NCBI GenBank assembly: GCA_032718475.1
Contig: JAUCBJ010007912.1
Coordinates: forward strand, 1 to 64,000
Origin: Nemertoderma westbladi
Taxonomy: Eukaryota > Xenacoelomorpha > Nemertodermatida > Nemertodermatidae
DNA: 64,000 nt
Direction of reading: 5' to 3'
Shown: piece after piece, positions 11,701-22,830 of the stretch
How the letters are laid out: each line of letters begins with the position of its first letter
How positions within the stretch are numbered: the stretch's first letter is position 1
Made by a program: the position numbers and the translations under genes
Notes under the pieces: generated by a model
The model's input: the letters and a program-made list of their open reading frames with translations, nothing else
The model's database searches: none
What the model was told of the DNA's origin: nothing

Positions 11701-14700
11701 TACTAACCTTAACAGCGACGTGACTAGCGTTCCTCGCGTAGCGAGCCCCGGTCTCTACTTCCGGAGCAACCTGCAACGCCTCCGCTCGGGGGTCCATGTT
11801 ACCCCGGAGTTTAACGGCCCCTTTAGCGATCCACTCCCCGCCCGATCGCGCGCCTCTCTCCAACCCTCGGGAAACCATACCGGCTCCAGTTATTAAACCT
11901 TTCGATAGTCGGTGCGACAAATTCGACTCTAAATAAATATTATCATTAATTAATTGAAATTAAATAAGAAAATTAAAAAATATATATATAATGAATCCGA
12001 CGCAAGAAGGCTTATCATAAGCCAATGTTAGCTGACGCGGCAAATACGGTTTTCTTCAGTGTTCGTCGGCATTAAATTTCGGCCAGATGTCACCCACCAC
12101 GTAATATCGGGGACATTTTAATCGTGTTTGCAAACAAAATTCATGAAGACTGTCAGACCTTACAGTTCCTAAAACTGTTACTATGGTGGTGACGGGTCTA
12201 GCGTCCCGGTAAAAAACCGACCTTTTATTTCAAATGTAGGTTAATAGTACCTATTATAGCTACAGCACGTACAGTATGTTGTTTAGTGCGCGGGTACGAC
12301 TTGCTCGGACCGAAATTGTTCACGTTTTACGTCAATTCTTACGAAATATGTCTGATTGTTTGTTCCCTCGACTCTTAAAAAACTGATTTAGATAAATTTT
12401 TGGGAAGTATTCCAGACAAACCATGCAGCCCAGGATATACCGGAATAAGTTCAACTCAATCCACTTATTCCGTTTACAATAAATTATCTTTTTGTTTTTT
12501 TTCTTCATAGAAGTTTTACTAGGTAATACAAAGCAAAGCAAATTAGCATTTTGGAGTGCTCAACGAGTTCTCCACGGGTTTTTATATTTATTGCAAATTA
12601 TGTCCGAAAACCGAAAACTGTTAGATAATCAACTAAAATTAAAATTGTATTGCATAATTATGTGGGGCGAGCCACGAGATAAGGTGAGCCTTAGCGTAGG
12701 GGTACCATTAATCGAACCTGTCGCCCGCCGGGTCCAATATTTAAACGTTAATAACCCGGCCAATCCTATATGAAATCTAATCAAACGTGGTACACGTGTA
12801 ATTTGGCCAAAGTGTGGCCTTCGAGAAGCTAAAGATAAAAGCAGATAATTATGTTAATTACAGTAAAAAGCGTCAAAAGAAGGCAGAATCGTTGAATTGT
12901 AATTTGTATCTCAGTCATAACTGAGCCTCGTGCTGCGCAAAGGCCCACTAATGCCGTCCCATAGACTTACCTCCCGGTACATGGTCCTCGCGTTTATCCT
13001 CCTCTGCCAGTTCAACGGCGTTGTCTTCATTGTGTTTGACAGCGGTAAACTCATTAATAAGGCGATCAAATTCCTGTCGTAAACTTTGGGATACAGTATT
13101 ACCTAAAACTACGGCGACGGCATCACCTAACCGTCTGGAGGAAAAAAAAATAATAAAGGAAGTTAGACTTACAGATACTGACAATCCCCCTTCCCCAGTC
13201 CTTTTGGGATAAATAAATACGCACAAACCCAGATGAGAATCACCCATATTATAACCGGGCACTGAGTACTAACTAACCCCGATGCAACGTCTGGAAATAT
13301 ATAAGTTGAGGAATCAGATTGCAGAACTGGTGAAGAATTAGCAGCCAATGGTGTAACGAAGTCTCCAGCAACCATAAAGGCAGGGGAGCCACCATCCTCG
13401 GTCTCTTCATTAAACTTATAGACCTATAAGAAATATTTGGCGTGATTATCGTCACTTTGTCTAACTAGTTTGCTGCCTAACTAACAAGTTTTGTTACATT
13501 ACAAACTGCACTAGAGAAGTGCAATGCAAATTGTATATTATGTTAGTAAATTGACTTAAAAACAATAAGTCGCAAGTCCCAATAGTGGCATCTCTGGTTC
13601 CAGCGGTCGTGAGTTCGAGTAAGATTTCATTTTGGAAGTTTTCATTTTGTTAAGACTGCTTCAATGGGCTGGCCGAGTTCCCATTTCGAACTCACACCCA
13701 CACTAACTGTGTTTGCTAACCTGTAGACCATGTTCCGAGCTGGGTGCACTGACTAGTCCAGTGTTGTCGATATAATAGGTGCGAACATCGGTCTCGATGT
13801 TGTAGGTTAATGTAGCGTTGGCGTCTAATTGGATAGCTCGGGTGTCAGTGGGTGAGGAATCGTGGAGAATAGAGTCTGGGAGAGGTTGTGGGGAATCTTC
13901 TCTGTTGGTAAAAATAGTTGAATGCTATTACTATTACTAATGCTATTTCTATTACTAAACTGAAGCTTGTATCGGATTATTTTGTAACTGATTGGTTTAT
14001 ATTGTTGGAAACTAAAGCAGATTATGAGCTCTCAGAAAATATAAACATTAAGTCACAATAATTATAAAACAAACAACCAATATGACTCACCTGGATTGAG
14101 AAAGTCGATTATTTGCAATATTCTCCAGAATTGTTATTCTTTCTCGAACGTAAACTTGTGTTTTCATTGTTTTGTTTCGGATGTCGTTGTCCTCCGTTGC
14201 CAACGGAGACGCACTAATGCTTTCCAGTTTCATTAACGATAACCTGTTTAGAATAAATATTAAATTAGTTAGTTAGGTTAGGGCTCAATAACTGCTTGAA
14301 TTACGGTCTGCGTCTAAAACTGTAAAACAAAGTCAATATCAGTATCGGTACGGTATAAAGTACATACCTACCCAAACCCTTCTGCCGACAACTCCATCAC
14401 AATAAATATCAGATAGGGGGGACAGACAACGTGGCTCACCGGCGGAAATTTGTAAAAACATGTTTATATTTTTGTGATACAAAATGGAAATTGGGTGCCG
14501 GATCGGGCCTCTTTTAAGGACTTTTGGATTACAAATCTACTCACCGGTTATTTTCAAATTTGGGGGCCCATTTTAAGATGGGCCCCAAGCAGGCTGCGTT
14601 AAAGCGACCCGGAATGACGTTGGCGTATACGACCCTGGAGCAGAAAGCTGCGCTATAACATAACAATATACTGTAGGTGTAGAGGCAGGTAGGGTAGGCC

Positions 14701-14957
14701 TATCGCCCATCTGGACATGGTAAAGACTAGCGATTGACTAACTTGTAGTAATCCAAAGCAGTATTCCGATCGCCCTTTTCATCCAAGTCCAAAGCATACT
14801 CTACGCTTTTCTGAGCTTCGTCATAAAGCAACCTTGTTTTGGAAGAAACGACGCATTCCTGTATATCTGAGGAAGGATGATGGGCGGATGTTGATGGTTG
14901 AGGTGGCCGAGCGGGACGGGATGATGTCGCCAATCGTTGTTGTTGTTCGGAAGACAT
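5725..14957 (-). CDS. SPART: Spartin, eight exons, complete
   Basis: Exons on the minus strand: 14957-14743, 14243-14091, 13901-13721, 13423-13278, 13134-12971, 11928-11708, 11232-11029 and 5997-5725. All have GT-AG borders and consistent phases (2,2,0,2,1,0,0), giving 518 residues. Residues about 40-122 are an MIT domain, which in known spartins binds ESCRT-III/IST1. The middle (about 165-235) carries the spartin-type strands around GLVSAP and YIFPD. Residues about 287-490 are the senescence domain, ending with the conserved YKYGY segment in the last exon. Known spartins act in lipid-droplet turnover, receptor trafficking and cytokinesis in the cytosol. The protein is shorter than the human one (about 670 residues), mainly in linkers. 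The last intron (5998-11028) is by far the longest and holds a complete P5C reductase gene on the other strand. Exons and phases are seen in the sequence; function is by family. Confidence 0.93.
6046..6296. repeat. 24-bp AT minisatellite in the last spartin intron
   Basis: About ten units of 24 bases, each built on TTAAATTAACTAATTAA. The variant units (GAATG end, then TTGCATT start) recur every fourth unit, which gives a 96-bp higher-order repeat. It begins about 50 bases upstream (in gene sense) of the last-exon acceptor. Confidence 0.9.
6585..6617. repeat. Poly-C tract
   Basis: A short G run and CA are followed by a C run to about 6616. It is similar in kind to the G runs near 3179, 18479, 36418 and 38087. 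No inverted-repeat partner was found. Confidence 0.6.
7295..7435 (+). repeat. tRNA-derived SINE
   Basis: A tRNA-like head has box A (TAGGTGAATGG, about 7310-7320), an anticodon-like stem and box B (AGTTCGATCCC, about 7349-7359). It is followed by a short body and a tail of ATT repeats. The 3' tail and poor acceptor stem argue for a SINE rather than a functional tRNA gene. It lies in the large spartin intron, upstream of P5C reductase. Confidence 0.65.
8020..10079 (+). CDS. PYCR: Pyrroline-5-carboxylate reductase, three exons, complete
   Basis: Exons 8020-8358, 8676-8951 and 9822-10079, all phase 0 with GT-AG borders, give 290 residues. The enzyme reduces 1-pyrroline-5-carboxylate to proline with NAD(P)H. 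The N-terminus MSVGFIGAGRIAHAL is the Rossmann nucleotide-binding motif and fixes the start at the ATG at 8020. A MTNTP segment opens exon 2. The family signature around GLSGSGPGY follows, and exon 3 carries the HPGQLK and SPGGSTI segments of the dimerisation domain. The length is near the family norm and no residue is obviously lost. The whole gene lies inside spartin intron 7 on the opposite strand. Intron 1 carries a SINE piece. Whether it is of the PYCR1/2 or PYCR3 type I leave open. Confidence 0.94.
8425..8535 (+). repeat. SINE fragment in P5C reductase intron 1
   Basis: A degenerate tRNA-like head with box B (AGGTTCTATCC, about 8470-8480) is followed by GAGCAGCACTGTTTG. This body resembles the one after the tRNA head at 15494-15660 (GGCAGCACTATTGGGC), so the two appear to be one SINE family. 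Confidence 0.5.
12661..12952 (+). repeat. Dispersed element in spartin intron 5
   Basis: It starts GTGGGGCGAGCCACGA and ends near CGTGCTGCGC plus AAGGCCCAC. Both ends, and an internal block with GGTACCATTAATC and CGGCCAATCC, are shared with the borders of the element at 34578-38257. This is the short (about 290 bp) form of that family. It sits just before the spartin exon 5 donor. Confidence 0.65.
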
Positions 14958-15493
14958 TATTCAGTTATTTGTCAGTTGTCTTTGTATGACCGGTACAGTA
15001 CAGTGCAGACAGTATTACATTATTAGCGCTGTACCACACTCAGACACTACATTATAGAATAATACCTGATTACTGATTATAGTTCAGGTAGTTTGTTGTT
15101 GTCCTGTTGGCAGTGTTGCTGTGTTGAGTTTGACTTTTCCAAGTAGGTGATGGATGCACTTTCGCTTAGCGTACCGGTAGGTCAGTAGGTAACCACAGGG
15201 GCGGATCCAGGAATTTAATTTCTATGGTGCGCACAATTTGTAAGATAAATAAATATATATTTTCATGCAAAAATAATAAAATGTTTCAATCGATTATCGG
15301 ACATTTTCTATTGATTATTGATGATTTTCGATAACTTAAAATATTTTTTCAAAATTTTAAAATATTCATTTTACTAATTGAACATTTAAAGGATTGGCAG
15401 TTATTAATTCTAGGAGATGAAATAATAATAATTTCTTTAAATCATGGGCCTATATATTAAATAATAATTAGTAACAAATTACTATAACTAATA
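14958..15493. other. Upstream of spartin; no recognised feature
   Basis: This should hold the spartin promoter and 5' UTR, but I see no TATA box or other site I could defend. The part from about 15230 is very AT-rich. Confidence 0.4.
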
Positions 15494-15665
15494 AGCAGCT
15501 TGGTCTAGTGGTGACATTCCTGGGCTTCCATTCAGGAAGCCCTGGTTCGATCCCTAGATGGGGGCAGCACTATTGGGCACTGTGCTTTAAATGTTGCAGC
15601 CTAGCCCAACCCGGGCTTTCATCCTTGGATGGTTGGTAAATGGGAACCAAGGCAACTTGGGAAAC
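15494..15665 (+). repeat. tRNA-derived SINE, founder of the adjacent minisatellite
   Basis: Box A (TGGTCTAGTGG, about 15500-15510) and a perfect box B (GGTTCGATCCC, about 15543-15553) are followed by a body with GGGGCAGCACTATTGGGCAC. Its 3' end (GGGAAACAAAG and so on) runs directly into the 63-bp tandem array, whose first unit appears to derive from the SINE tail. Confidence 0.7.
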
Positions 15666-16661
15666 AAAGTAGAAGGGTTTACTGTGGAAGATCACCGATA
15701 TGGTGGCGAACAGGCATTCCTTTAAGAACCAAAGTGGAAGGGTTTACTGTGGAAGATCACCCATGATGGTGAACAGGCATTCCTTTAGGAAACAGTGGAG
15801 TGGTTTAATGTGGAAGATCACCCATGGTGGTGAACCAGCATTTCTTTAGGAAACAGAGTGGAAGGGTTTAATGTGGAAGATCATCCATGGTGGTGAACAG
15901 GCATTCCTTTAGGAAACAGAGTGGAGGGGTTTACTGTGGAAGATCACCCATGGTGGTGAACAGGCATTCCTTTAGGAAACAGAGTGGAAGGGTTTACTGT
16001 GGAAGATCACCCATGGTGGTGAACAGGCATTCCTTTAGGAAACAGAGTGGAATGGTTTAATGTGGAAGATCGCCCATGGTGGTGAACAGGCATTCCTTTG
16101 GGAAACAAAGTGGAAGAGTTTACTGAGGAAGATCACCCATGGTGGTGAACAGGCATTCCTTTAGGAACCAGAGTGGAAGGGTTTACTGTGGAAGAGATTA
16201 CCCATGGTGGTGAACAGGCATTCCTTTAGGAAACAGAGTGGAATGGTTTAATGTGAAAGATCGCCCATGGTGGTGAACAGGCATTCCTTTTAGGAAACAG
16301 AGTGGAAGGGTTTACTGTGGAAGATCACCCATGGTGGTGAACAGGCATTCATTTAGGAAACAGTGGAATGGTTTAATGTGGAAGATCGCCCATGGTGGTG
16401 AACAGGCATTCCTTTGGGAAACAAAGTGGAAGGGTTTACTGAGGAAGATCACCCATGGTGGTGAACAGGCATTCCTTTGGGAAACAGAGTCGAAGGGTTT
16501 ACTGTGGAAGATCACCCATGGTGGTGAACAGGCATTCCTTTAGGAACCAGAGAGGAAGGGTTTACTGTGGAAGAGATTACCCATGGTGGTGAACAGGCAT
16601 TCCTTTAGGAAACAGAGTGGAAGGGTTTACTGTGGAAGATCACCCATGGTGGTGAACCTGA
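15666..16661 (+). repeat. 63-bp minisatellite
   Basis: About sixteen head-to-tail units with a 63-base period. Each contains CATGGTGGTGAACAGGCATT, a GGAAACAGAGTGG segment and GTTTACTGTGGAAGATCAC. Units differ by point changes and small indels. Open frames across it (for example 16331-16543) are repeat artefacts. The array continues at 17546-17607 after a LINE insertion. Confidence 0.95.
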
Positions 16662-17545
16662 TGATGATAACTCCACCTACTGGCTCCAGAAGTCGAGGAA
16701 ATCCTGCCAAGTACCTAACTGATCTAGACTTTGCTGATGACTTAGGAGTACTCTCAGGATCATTAGAGGGAGCCCAACGGCTCCTCAGCTCATTAGAACA
16801 TGCTGCTTCTAGTGTTGGTCTTTTTATTAACTCCAGAAAGATCAAAATTCTGACAGTTAACTTTGAAAGTCCTCAGCAAGTCTCTGATCGGATGAGCATA
16901 AGCTCAAAGGATGGTATGCTTGAGCATGTGGACGACTTCTGTTACCTGGGATCATGGATCCGGAAGTCAGGTGAGGACCTTCGAATACGTAAGGGAAAGG
17001 CATGGGCAGCCTTGAATAGGCTTTCCAGGATTTGGAAAGTCACCTAGAATTAATCGGAAACTTAAGGTCCGATTATTTAGAGCAGCAGTAGTTCCAGTAC
17101 TCCTCTACGGGAGTCCATGCTGGGCTCTAACTGCTGAGGACACCAAATCTCTGGATAGCACATTCACAAGAATGCTACGCCGGGTTCATTGTGTCAAGTA
17201 CAATGCACACATCTCCAACCAGACACTATATAACATTGGAGGTGTCTCATTGGTTCCCCCAAGCTTGACACTAGAACAAAATCGCCTCCGCTTTGCAGGA
17301 CATTGCTTGAGGACCAGCCAGTGCATAATCTTGTACTTTGGCAGCCTCATGGAGTGAATAAGCATGGGGGACAGCCCATGACTTTCTTGAGACGCATCTT
17401 AAAGGACACTGGCCTTAAAGATGCGGATGATCTAGCAAATGTCATGGGTGATAAGGGAGTTGTGGCGGTGCAATTTTGTTGACAAGCCGGCACAGCATTC
17501 TTAAAAATGCAGCTGCAATGCAGCATGCCGATCCTAGTAGTAGTA
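16662..17545 (+). mobile_element. 5'-truncated RTE-like LINE inserted in the minisatellite
   Basis: It matches the 3' third of the long LINE copy: the FADD RT motif region (about 16730), the C-terminal region, and the TAG-repeat tail. A perfect 11-base direct repeat, GGTGAACCTGA, flanks it at 16651-16661 and 17546-17556, so both borders are certain. The frame is broken near 17046 and 17308. Confidence 0.93.
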
Positions 17546-17607
17546 GGTGAACCTGAACAGCCATTCTTTAGGAAACGGAGTGGAAGGGTTTACTGTGGAA
17601 GATCACA

Positions 17608-18478
17608 GTTTCATCTCCGAGAATTATTAATAATCGCCTAACTTAGTCTAGTCTTAACCTAGTCTAATTAAAAGAATTGGTTTGGGAGTGGGCGCGTTTC
17701 ATTTTTATAAGAATAGAAAAATTAAAGTAATAAACTTAAAATGTTACAATATTGGAATAAAACATTGGATTAGGGCGGTCTATATCGATTTACGTTTTAA
17801 ACTGTAGCTGTGTGATAAACTTTTATAGTTTCTGCAGCACGCTTCCATAATATATAAAATAACTGATTTTCATCACCATTTTGGTTTAAAGTCCCTTGTC
17901 CAATTATCTTTGAGCTATTTGTGTTGTGTTAGGAGACAAAGGTATTTCCTTGCATTGTGGTTATGTGCTTAGCTGGCTGCTACACATAAGTGTATGAATG
18001 CCAAGGTGCTTTCTACCAATGTAGCGCCTTGGATAAGATTATGACCAGACATTTCGCCAATCTCTGGAGGGTTTGCTTGCAGCCGTAGCCTCATTCGCTC
18101 CTGGCTGCATTATTGAGGTTTGGGAATTGAAGAAACGGTAAACTTTAAAGAATTCCCTCAGTAGTACATAGCTAGTACTTCACAAAGATAATTGGTTTGG
18201 CTTGCATAGACCCGACCCACCTAATATAACAGCAATATACTTTGCAAATAGCCCCATGCTTTACATTACATAGGTTGTTAGTGGTCTTTCAGTTCAGGTA
18301 AAGCAAGGCCATGCATACTGTTCCTACAATGTATAGCCAGCCCATAAAGCCATACTGTTGATCTATTACACCAAGGTTAAGGTAATACCCCGTCCAGCCT
18401 CAGATTGGCCCTAGCCGGAGAGCCGTCGAGATTCACGAGTCGCCGAGTTTCACTAAAACTCTTAGAATTAAATTTTTT
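17608..18478. other. No recognised feature
   Basis: Non-coding by eye on both strands, apart from the partial last minisatellite unit before it. No clear repeat structure is visible. Confidence 0.4.
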
Positions 18479-18510
18479 TGGGGGGAGGGGGGGGGGGGGG
18501 GGGGGGGGGT
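18479..18510. repeat. Poly-G tract
   Basis: A nearly pure G run of about thirty bases follows a T run. It could form a G-quadruplex in vitro. The length may be imprecise in the assembly. Confidence 0.8.
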
Positions 18511-19197
18511 CTAGGAACATTTTATTGAATTTCCTGTAATTAAAATTATAAATTATTTTATTACTTATATTTATAAACCATTTATTTAGAACGCTATCAG
18601 CAGAACAGGAATAAAAAACACTGCAGGAAACTTATAGTTTGCATAGTCTTGGGGTCGTATGCCGGGATTTCGTTAACTTTATCATAATTTTGTAGTAAAT
18701 ATATCCAACACCGTTTGTGTAACACGGTTTTATGCGATGGAATAAGTGCGGATAGTGGCGGCTGTTGGACCATGGCTGCTTGGGTTGCGTTGGGTTCTGC
18801 AATGTGACGGGATCCGAGTTGGCAAATGAATCACGACCGGTGTGTGTTTCGAGTCATATGGCAAATACGCGTCGGCGCGTCCGCTTTGTCACTGAAAGTC
18901 TTGATGCTGAAAGGCCGAAGGCCGATATTGTGGTGATACCGCGTGGCTCGCCCCATACACAGCACACTCAGTATCTGGGATACAAATAAGCAATATACTG
19001 ATCTCTGCTGCTTATGGTAGTACAGCAGTAGTACTTATCTACTGCTTAATATGTATAGTAGTATCTGGTGTCTGATATGTAACATTACGAATTGTTAATA
19101 TATCATATTATACTTTGTATGATATATCCATATCCATACATGGCGCATGTGTGTTTGTGCTGATCCTTCAGTAGCCATCACTTAACCCACTGCAAGA

Positions 19198-19377
19198 ATG
19201 TCAAAGTCAAAGTCAAAGCCGACCCCCGCTCCCTGTAGCCTCTGCTACATCACGGTGGGACTCCACGACACCCGCCGGGACAAGGAACTCGGGACTGTCC
19301 GGCACGCGCTCCCAGACAGCGGCGCCGCTACTTCGACTCCCACATCTACGGAGCGCAGGTTCGCAATCATGGCATAA
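19198..19377 (+). CDS. Possible small ORF, unrecognised
   Basis: An ATG-started frame of 59 codons in a locally GC-rich block. It opens with a SKSKSK run, then a CSLC pair and a charged middle. The GC-rich block stands out from the AT-rich surroundings. I recognise no family. It may be an exon of an unseen gene, a relic of a mobile element or chance. A neighbouring frame at 18765-18989 is even less convincing. Confidence 0.2.
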   Translation: MSKSKSKPTPAPCSLCYITVGLHDTRRDKELGTVRHALPDSGAATSTPTSTERRFAIMA

Positions 19378-20584
19378 CCACTGGCTGCCATTGCCAGGCG
19401 CTTATTAAATAGAATAAATGACCTTATGCGAACAATACTTCTTACAATCTTTGAATGCCTATATTTAGCTGTTTCTCATATTGTTGCATATTTCAAATCC
19501 TTGCAACGCAAGCTTTCTAATGATTTATGAAAAATTACGACCTATATCGTATGGCCACGATACGGAGGGTGCGATTTCGCAAAAGACACTTTGGAGGGTC
19601 CGTGTAATCAGAAAATGACACGACTGTATATTACGGGTCATGATGCGATGTAAGATCTGCCCCAAAAAGAAACACTCTGTAACCCGCCATATGAAATTCT
19701 TTACCCAACGGCTAGTATAAAATAAATAAAACCAATAAAATAAATAAGTCGAAGAAAGATCGCAAAATGATTAAAGTAAGAATTAATTAAGATAAATTAA
19801 GTGACGAGTCTTGTAAGGAGTGCAAGTGAAAAGCGAGACGCAGATGGGATAGATCGTCCGGTAGAAGGCTGCATTGTAACGAGTGTAGAATATTCTTATT
19901 CGTTATTCCTTAATATTCTTTTTCGTTATTTTCGGGTTTTATAACTATCCTAGTTATAGTAAACTAAAGCAATGTTGTGTGGTAATTTAATTTATATATC
20001 GGTTTAAAGGCCTTATTTGGTGGATTAGATGATTTTCCTGTTGAATTAAAATAATAATTATAATAATACGTGAAGATCTTTAGGTAATAATTATATAATA
20101 TAATTTAAAAAAATTACATAAGGGGTCCCATCCATCCCTTGAGCGTGTCCTACTAAATCCTATACTCTGAAATCCCTTTTTCCTGCTGTCTAAACACTGT
20201 CCATGATGTCCTGATTTTGTTGCAAAATGTCGAAAGGGCTTCAATTTTCTCAGAATATATTTCCTGACTTTAGCAACTTCAAAACCCTAACTACATTTAC
20301 AATTTTTGTCTAAATTATCTGAAATTTTCACTGAATGTCTAGATTGTGATTGTACACAAAAATAATCAGACAACTTTTTGACATAAATAGTTATTACTAT
20401 TTAATACTAATCTATCACTATCTTAAAAATAAAACAATTTTCCAGCGTAGATTCCATACATAACAATATGTAGGCCTAATGTTTTTACAGACTTCCTTGA
20501 ATCCTTTAATGGCCGGCGTTTCTGTGGGAACAACAAATAACCATGAATATCCGTGGTGCGAAATGTTTAAATATTAATATGGAC
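19378..20584. other. Non-coding; weak dispersed repeat similarity
   Basis: The segment 19430-19600 shares short blocks (AATCTTTGA, CTGTTTCTC, GCGATTTCGCAAAA) with 25720-25830, so an old dispersed repeat is likely. No gene is seen. Confidence 0.35.
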
Positions 20585-20994
20585 TAGTGTTTAAACGGGA
20601 TCCCGATCCCGAAAAATAGGGATCCCGGCGAAAAATGCAATCCCGGTCCCGATCGCGACTTTTGGGAACGGGATCCCGAAGTATAAATAGTGAAGTAAAT
20701 TTATTGAATATCTGATAAATAGTTACATCAGAACGGAAAAGTACAGTATATATCGGATTTTTATGTCAGTAAATCATCCAGTAATCAATTACAAAATAAT
20801 TTTAATATAACTATCTTACTAATATTTCAGCAGTGTAAGATAAAGTGAGTGTTACCCAAAACCTGCCACATATTATACTTTAAGGAAATTTAATACAAAA
20901 TTGCAATCCTGATCCTGAAAATCGGGATCCCGAGAGTGAAAATCCCGGTCCCGATCCCGGAAATCCCGAAAAGTCTGATCCCGTCTAAACACTA
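20585..20994. mobile_element. hAT-like MITE rich in GGGATCCCG
   Basis: Ends are inverted: TAGTGTTTAAACGGGATC on the left, and the reverse complement of GATCCCGTCTAAACACTA on the right. Both subterminal regions are packed with GGGATCCCG/GATCCCG words. The 8-base flanks ATATGGAC and ATGGAGAC are similar but not identical, as expected for an old 8-bp target duplication. There is no coding capacity, so it is non-autonomous. The superfamily call is from ends and flank length only. Confidence 0.7.
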
Positions 20995-21544
20995 ATGGAG
21001 ACACTTCTTTCAAACCTACAGTATACTGTATGTAAACTGTAACAAAGGTGTTTAAGTGATTATAAAACGAACCGTCAGCCTTTCGTTTAGTTATTTAAAT
21101 TTATTTTATTTTGTTTAAAACATTTTATTTTACGTTTTGTTATACCATCCCTGGTTGATATCAAATTGTTTTATAATTAATTTTAGTAATTATTGTATTA
21201 TTGTGTGATTAATACGACCTATCCCAGACAGCGCACATGCACGAATATAATTTAGTTACCCTAGATAAGGATGCGTTTTTTGAAGTGGACCTCCATTGAG
21301 TGGTCTAATTAATAGTGCCTGGATGTTGGTCTATATTTGCAGGGATGTAAAATATTGCCGTGGCCGTAAATTGGTGTTCTAAATATTTTCCAGGTTTCTG
21401 TAATGAATATGAATCAATCAATACCGTCCTATAACTAGAAAGCCAGCAAGCTGGCTTTAAACGAACCTGCCACTCAAACCAGTAAGTACCCTGAGTGAGC
21501 GAAAATGAAAACACGAAAATTGCCATCACCTCAACGATAGAAAC
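20995..21544. other. No recognised feature
   Basis: AT-rich to mixed sequence without a gene or a repeat that I can define. Confidence 0.35.
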
Positions 21545-21737
21545 ACCAGCTGATGGTACTCATGAGGTTCAGGTCAGGTCAGGTATTCTAGGTCATTGAT
21601 CAAGAAAACTTGCCACCTCCATGCAGCATAAAGGAGGTGCCACCTGTAACTGCATAGACCCTCTTACTAGGGCAAATCTGGTCCTGTAACTAGGACCCCC
21701 ATCGTTCTGGGATAAGGACGCCGTCGGTCCTGGATTA

Positions 21738-21972
21738 ACGACCCATATACTTGGCTGCAGGGGTATATGGCCTGGCCAGGCAGATGGTGATCTACCAATG
21801 GCTGGTCAGGAGTAGAGTGTTCTCATGTCCACTCTGAGTACACTTCACTGCGACCTGCACCTGGCAGCAGGGGTACAGGGCATGACCCAGCAGATGAGCT
21901 GCACAGCCAATGGTGGGTCATGTGCGCCAGAGTAGATATGGGTGATGGGCCTCATATCTGACACCACTGCGA
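21738..21972 (+). repeat. Two diverged tandem units in the LINE 5' region
   Basis: Two units of about 115-120 bases share a word order: GGC(T/A)GCAGGGGTA, then GGC(C/A)TG/ATG..C..GCAGATG, CCAATGG(C/T)GG(G)TCA, AGTAGA, and CACTGCGAC at the end. Tandem 5' monomers of this type often act as promoters in LINEs. Here that is inference. Confidence 0.6.
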
Positions 21973-22056
21973 CACCCACCCTGTGGAACGGCAAACCAGG
22001 GTGTGGTATTTGCCCCGAGAGCTGACTCGGCAAAAAAGCACCCCCAACCCCCCACT

Positions 22057-22830
22057 ATGGATTACATTAGTAATGCGGAGGTCCGGCCACTAGAGGCCAG
22101 TGGAATTACCGGACACAATCGGCCTCACAGGCGTCAGTTATCTCCTGACCGGCTCTCTGTCTAGGCCAGATTGTGAGGGGGAGAGGGATTCTGGAGTTGG
22201 AGGCTACTCTCATGTTCCACCCCGACCAACAAAGCCATTGGTGAATCTGAGGCAAGTCACTAGACTAGCCTCAGTAAACACCCTAAAACTCGGGTCCCCA
22301 ATGCGACAAGGTGAGCTGACTGCCTTGGCAGATAAGCTTTCTATTAGCACAGTGGGTGTTCAAGAGCACCGAATGCAGACTGGACAGACTGATGAGGTTC
22401 TGATTAAGGACATGGGGGGGCGGTTGGCGACTCGCCCTTGCGTCAGCAGATGATAGTGGCAATGGTGGTATTGGTCTATTGATGAATCCAACTGCACATG
22501 CAGCATTGGACAAAATAGACCAAATCATCCGCATCATCCGTTGCCACTTCTCATGTTCTGGAAGACTGGAAATTTTCTACCACAATCTGCAAGCAGCTAC
22601 TGATGGAGTGGATCAGCATGCATTCTTAACATTCCTGGGGACTTTAATGCAAGTCTGCATCAATCACCTACATCGCCCGGGGTCTATAGCAATAGTGTCA
22701 ACCGAAATTCCGTCCATCTTCAGGATTTTATCTCTGGAAATGGATTGTTTTCGGCTGGAACCCAGTTCAAGAAGCGAACTGGAAAGCTATGGACTCATAG
22801 TGGACCCAGTGGTCACAAGTCCCAGATAGA
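22057..22830 (+). pseudogene. LINE endonuclease (APE-like), broken
   Basis: Residues after the ATG at 22057 lead to an endonuclease core with the SVNTL strand, the VGVQEHRM motif (its E is a metal ligand in the APE family) and, in a shifted frame, GGIGLLMN. The frame is lost near the G run at 22410-22420 and again near 22740, so no active nuclease can be made. The enzyme would nick target DNA to prime reverse transcription. Confidence 0.75.

Noticed and set aside
13565-13640. SINE head in spartin intron 3
   Set aside because: Only a weak box-B-like GAGTTCGAGTA is present, with no convincing box A or body.
16312-16543. Open frames in the 63-bp minisatellite
   Set aside because: 63 is a multiple of three, so a stop-free unit stays open across copies. 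No coding signal.
15666-16661. CRISPR-like array
   Set aside because: Units are contiguous without spacers, the setting is eukaryotic, and the array derives from a SINE tail.
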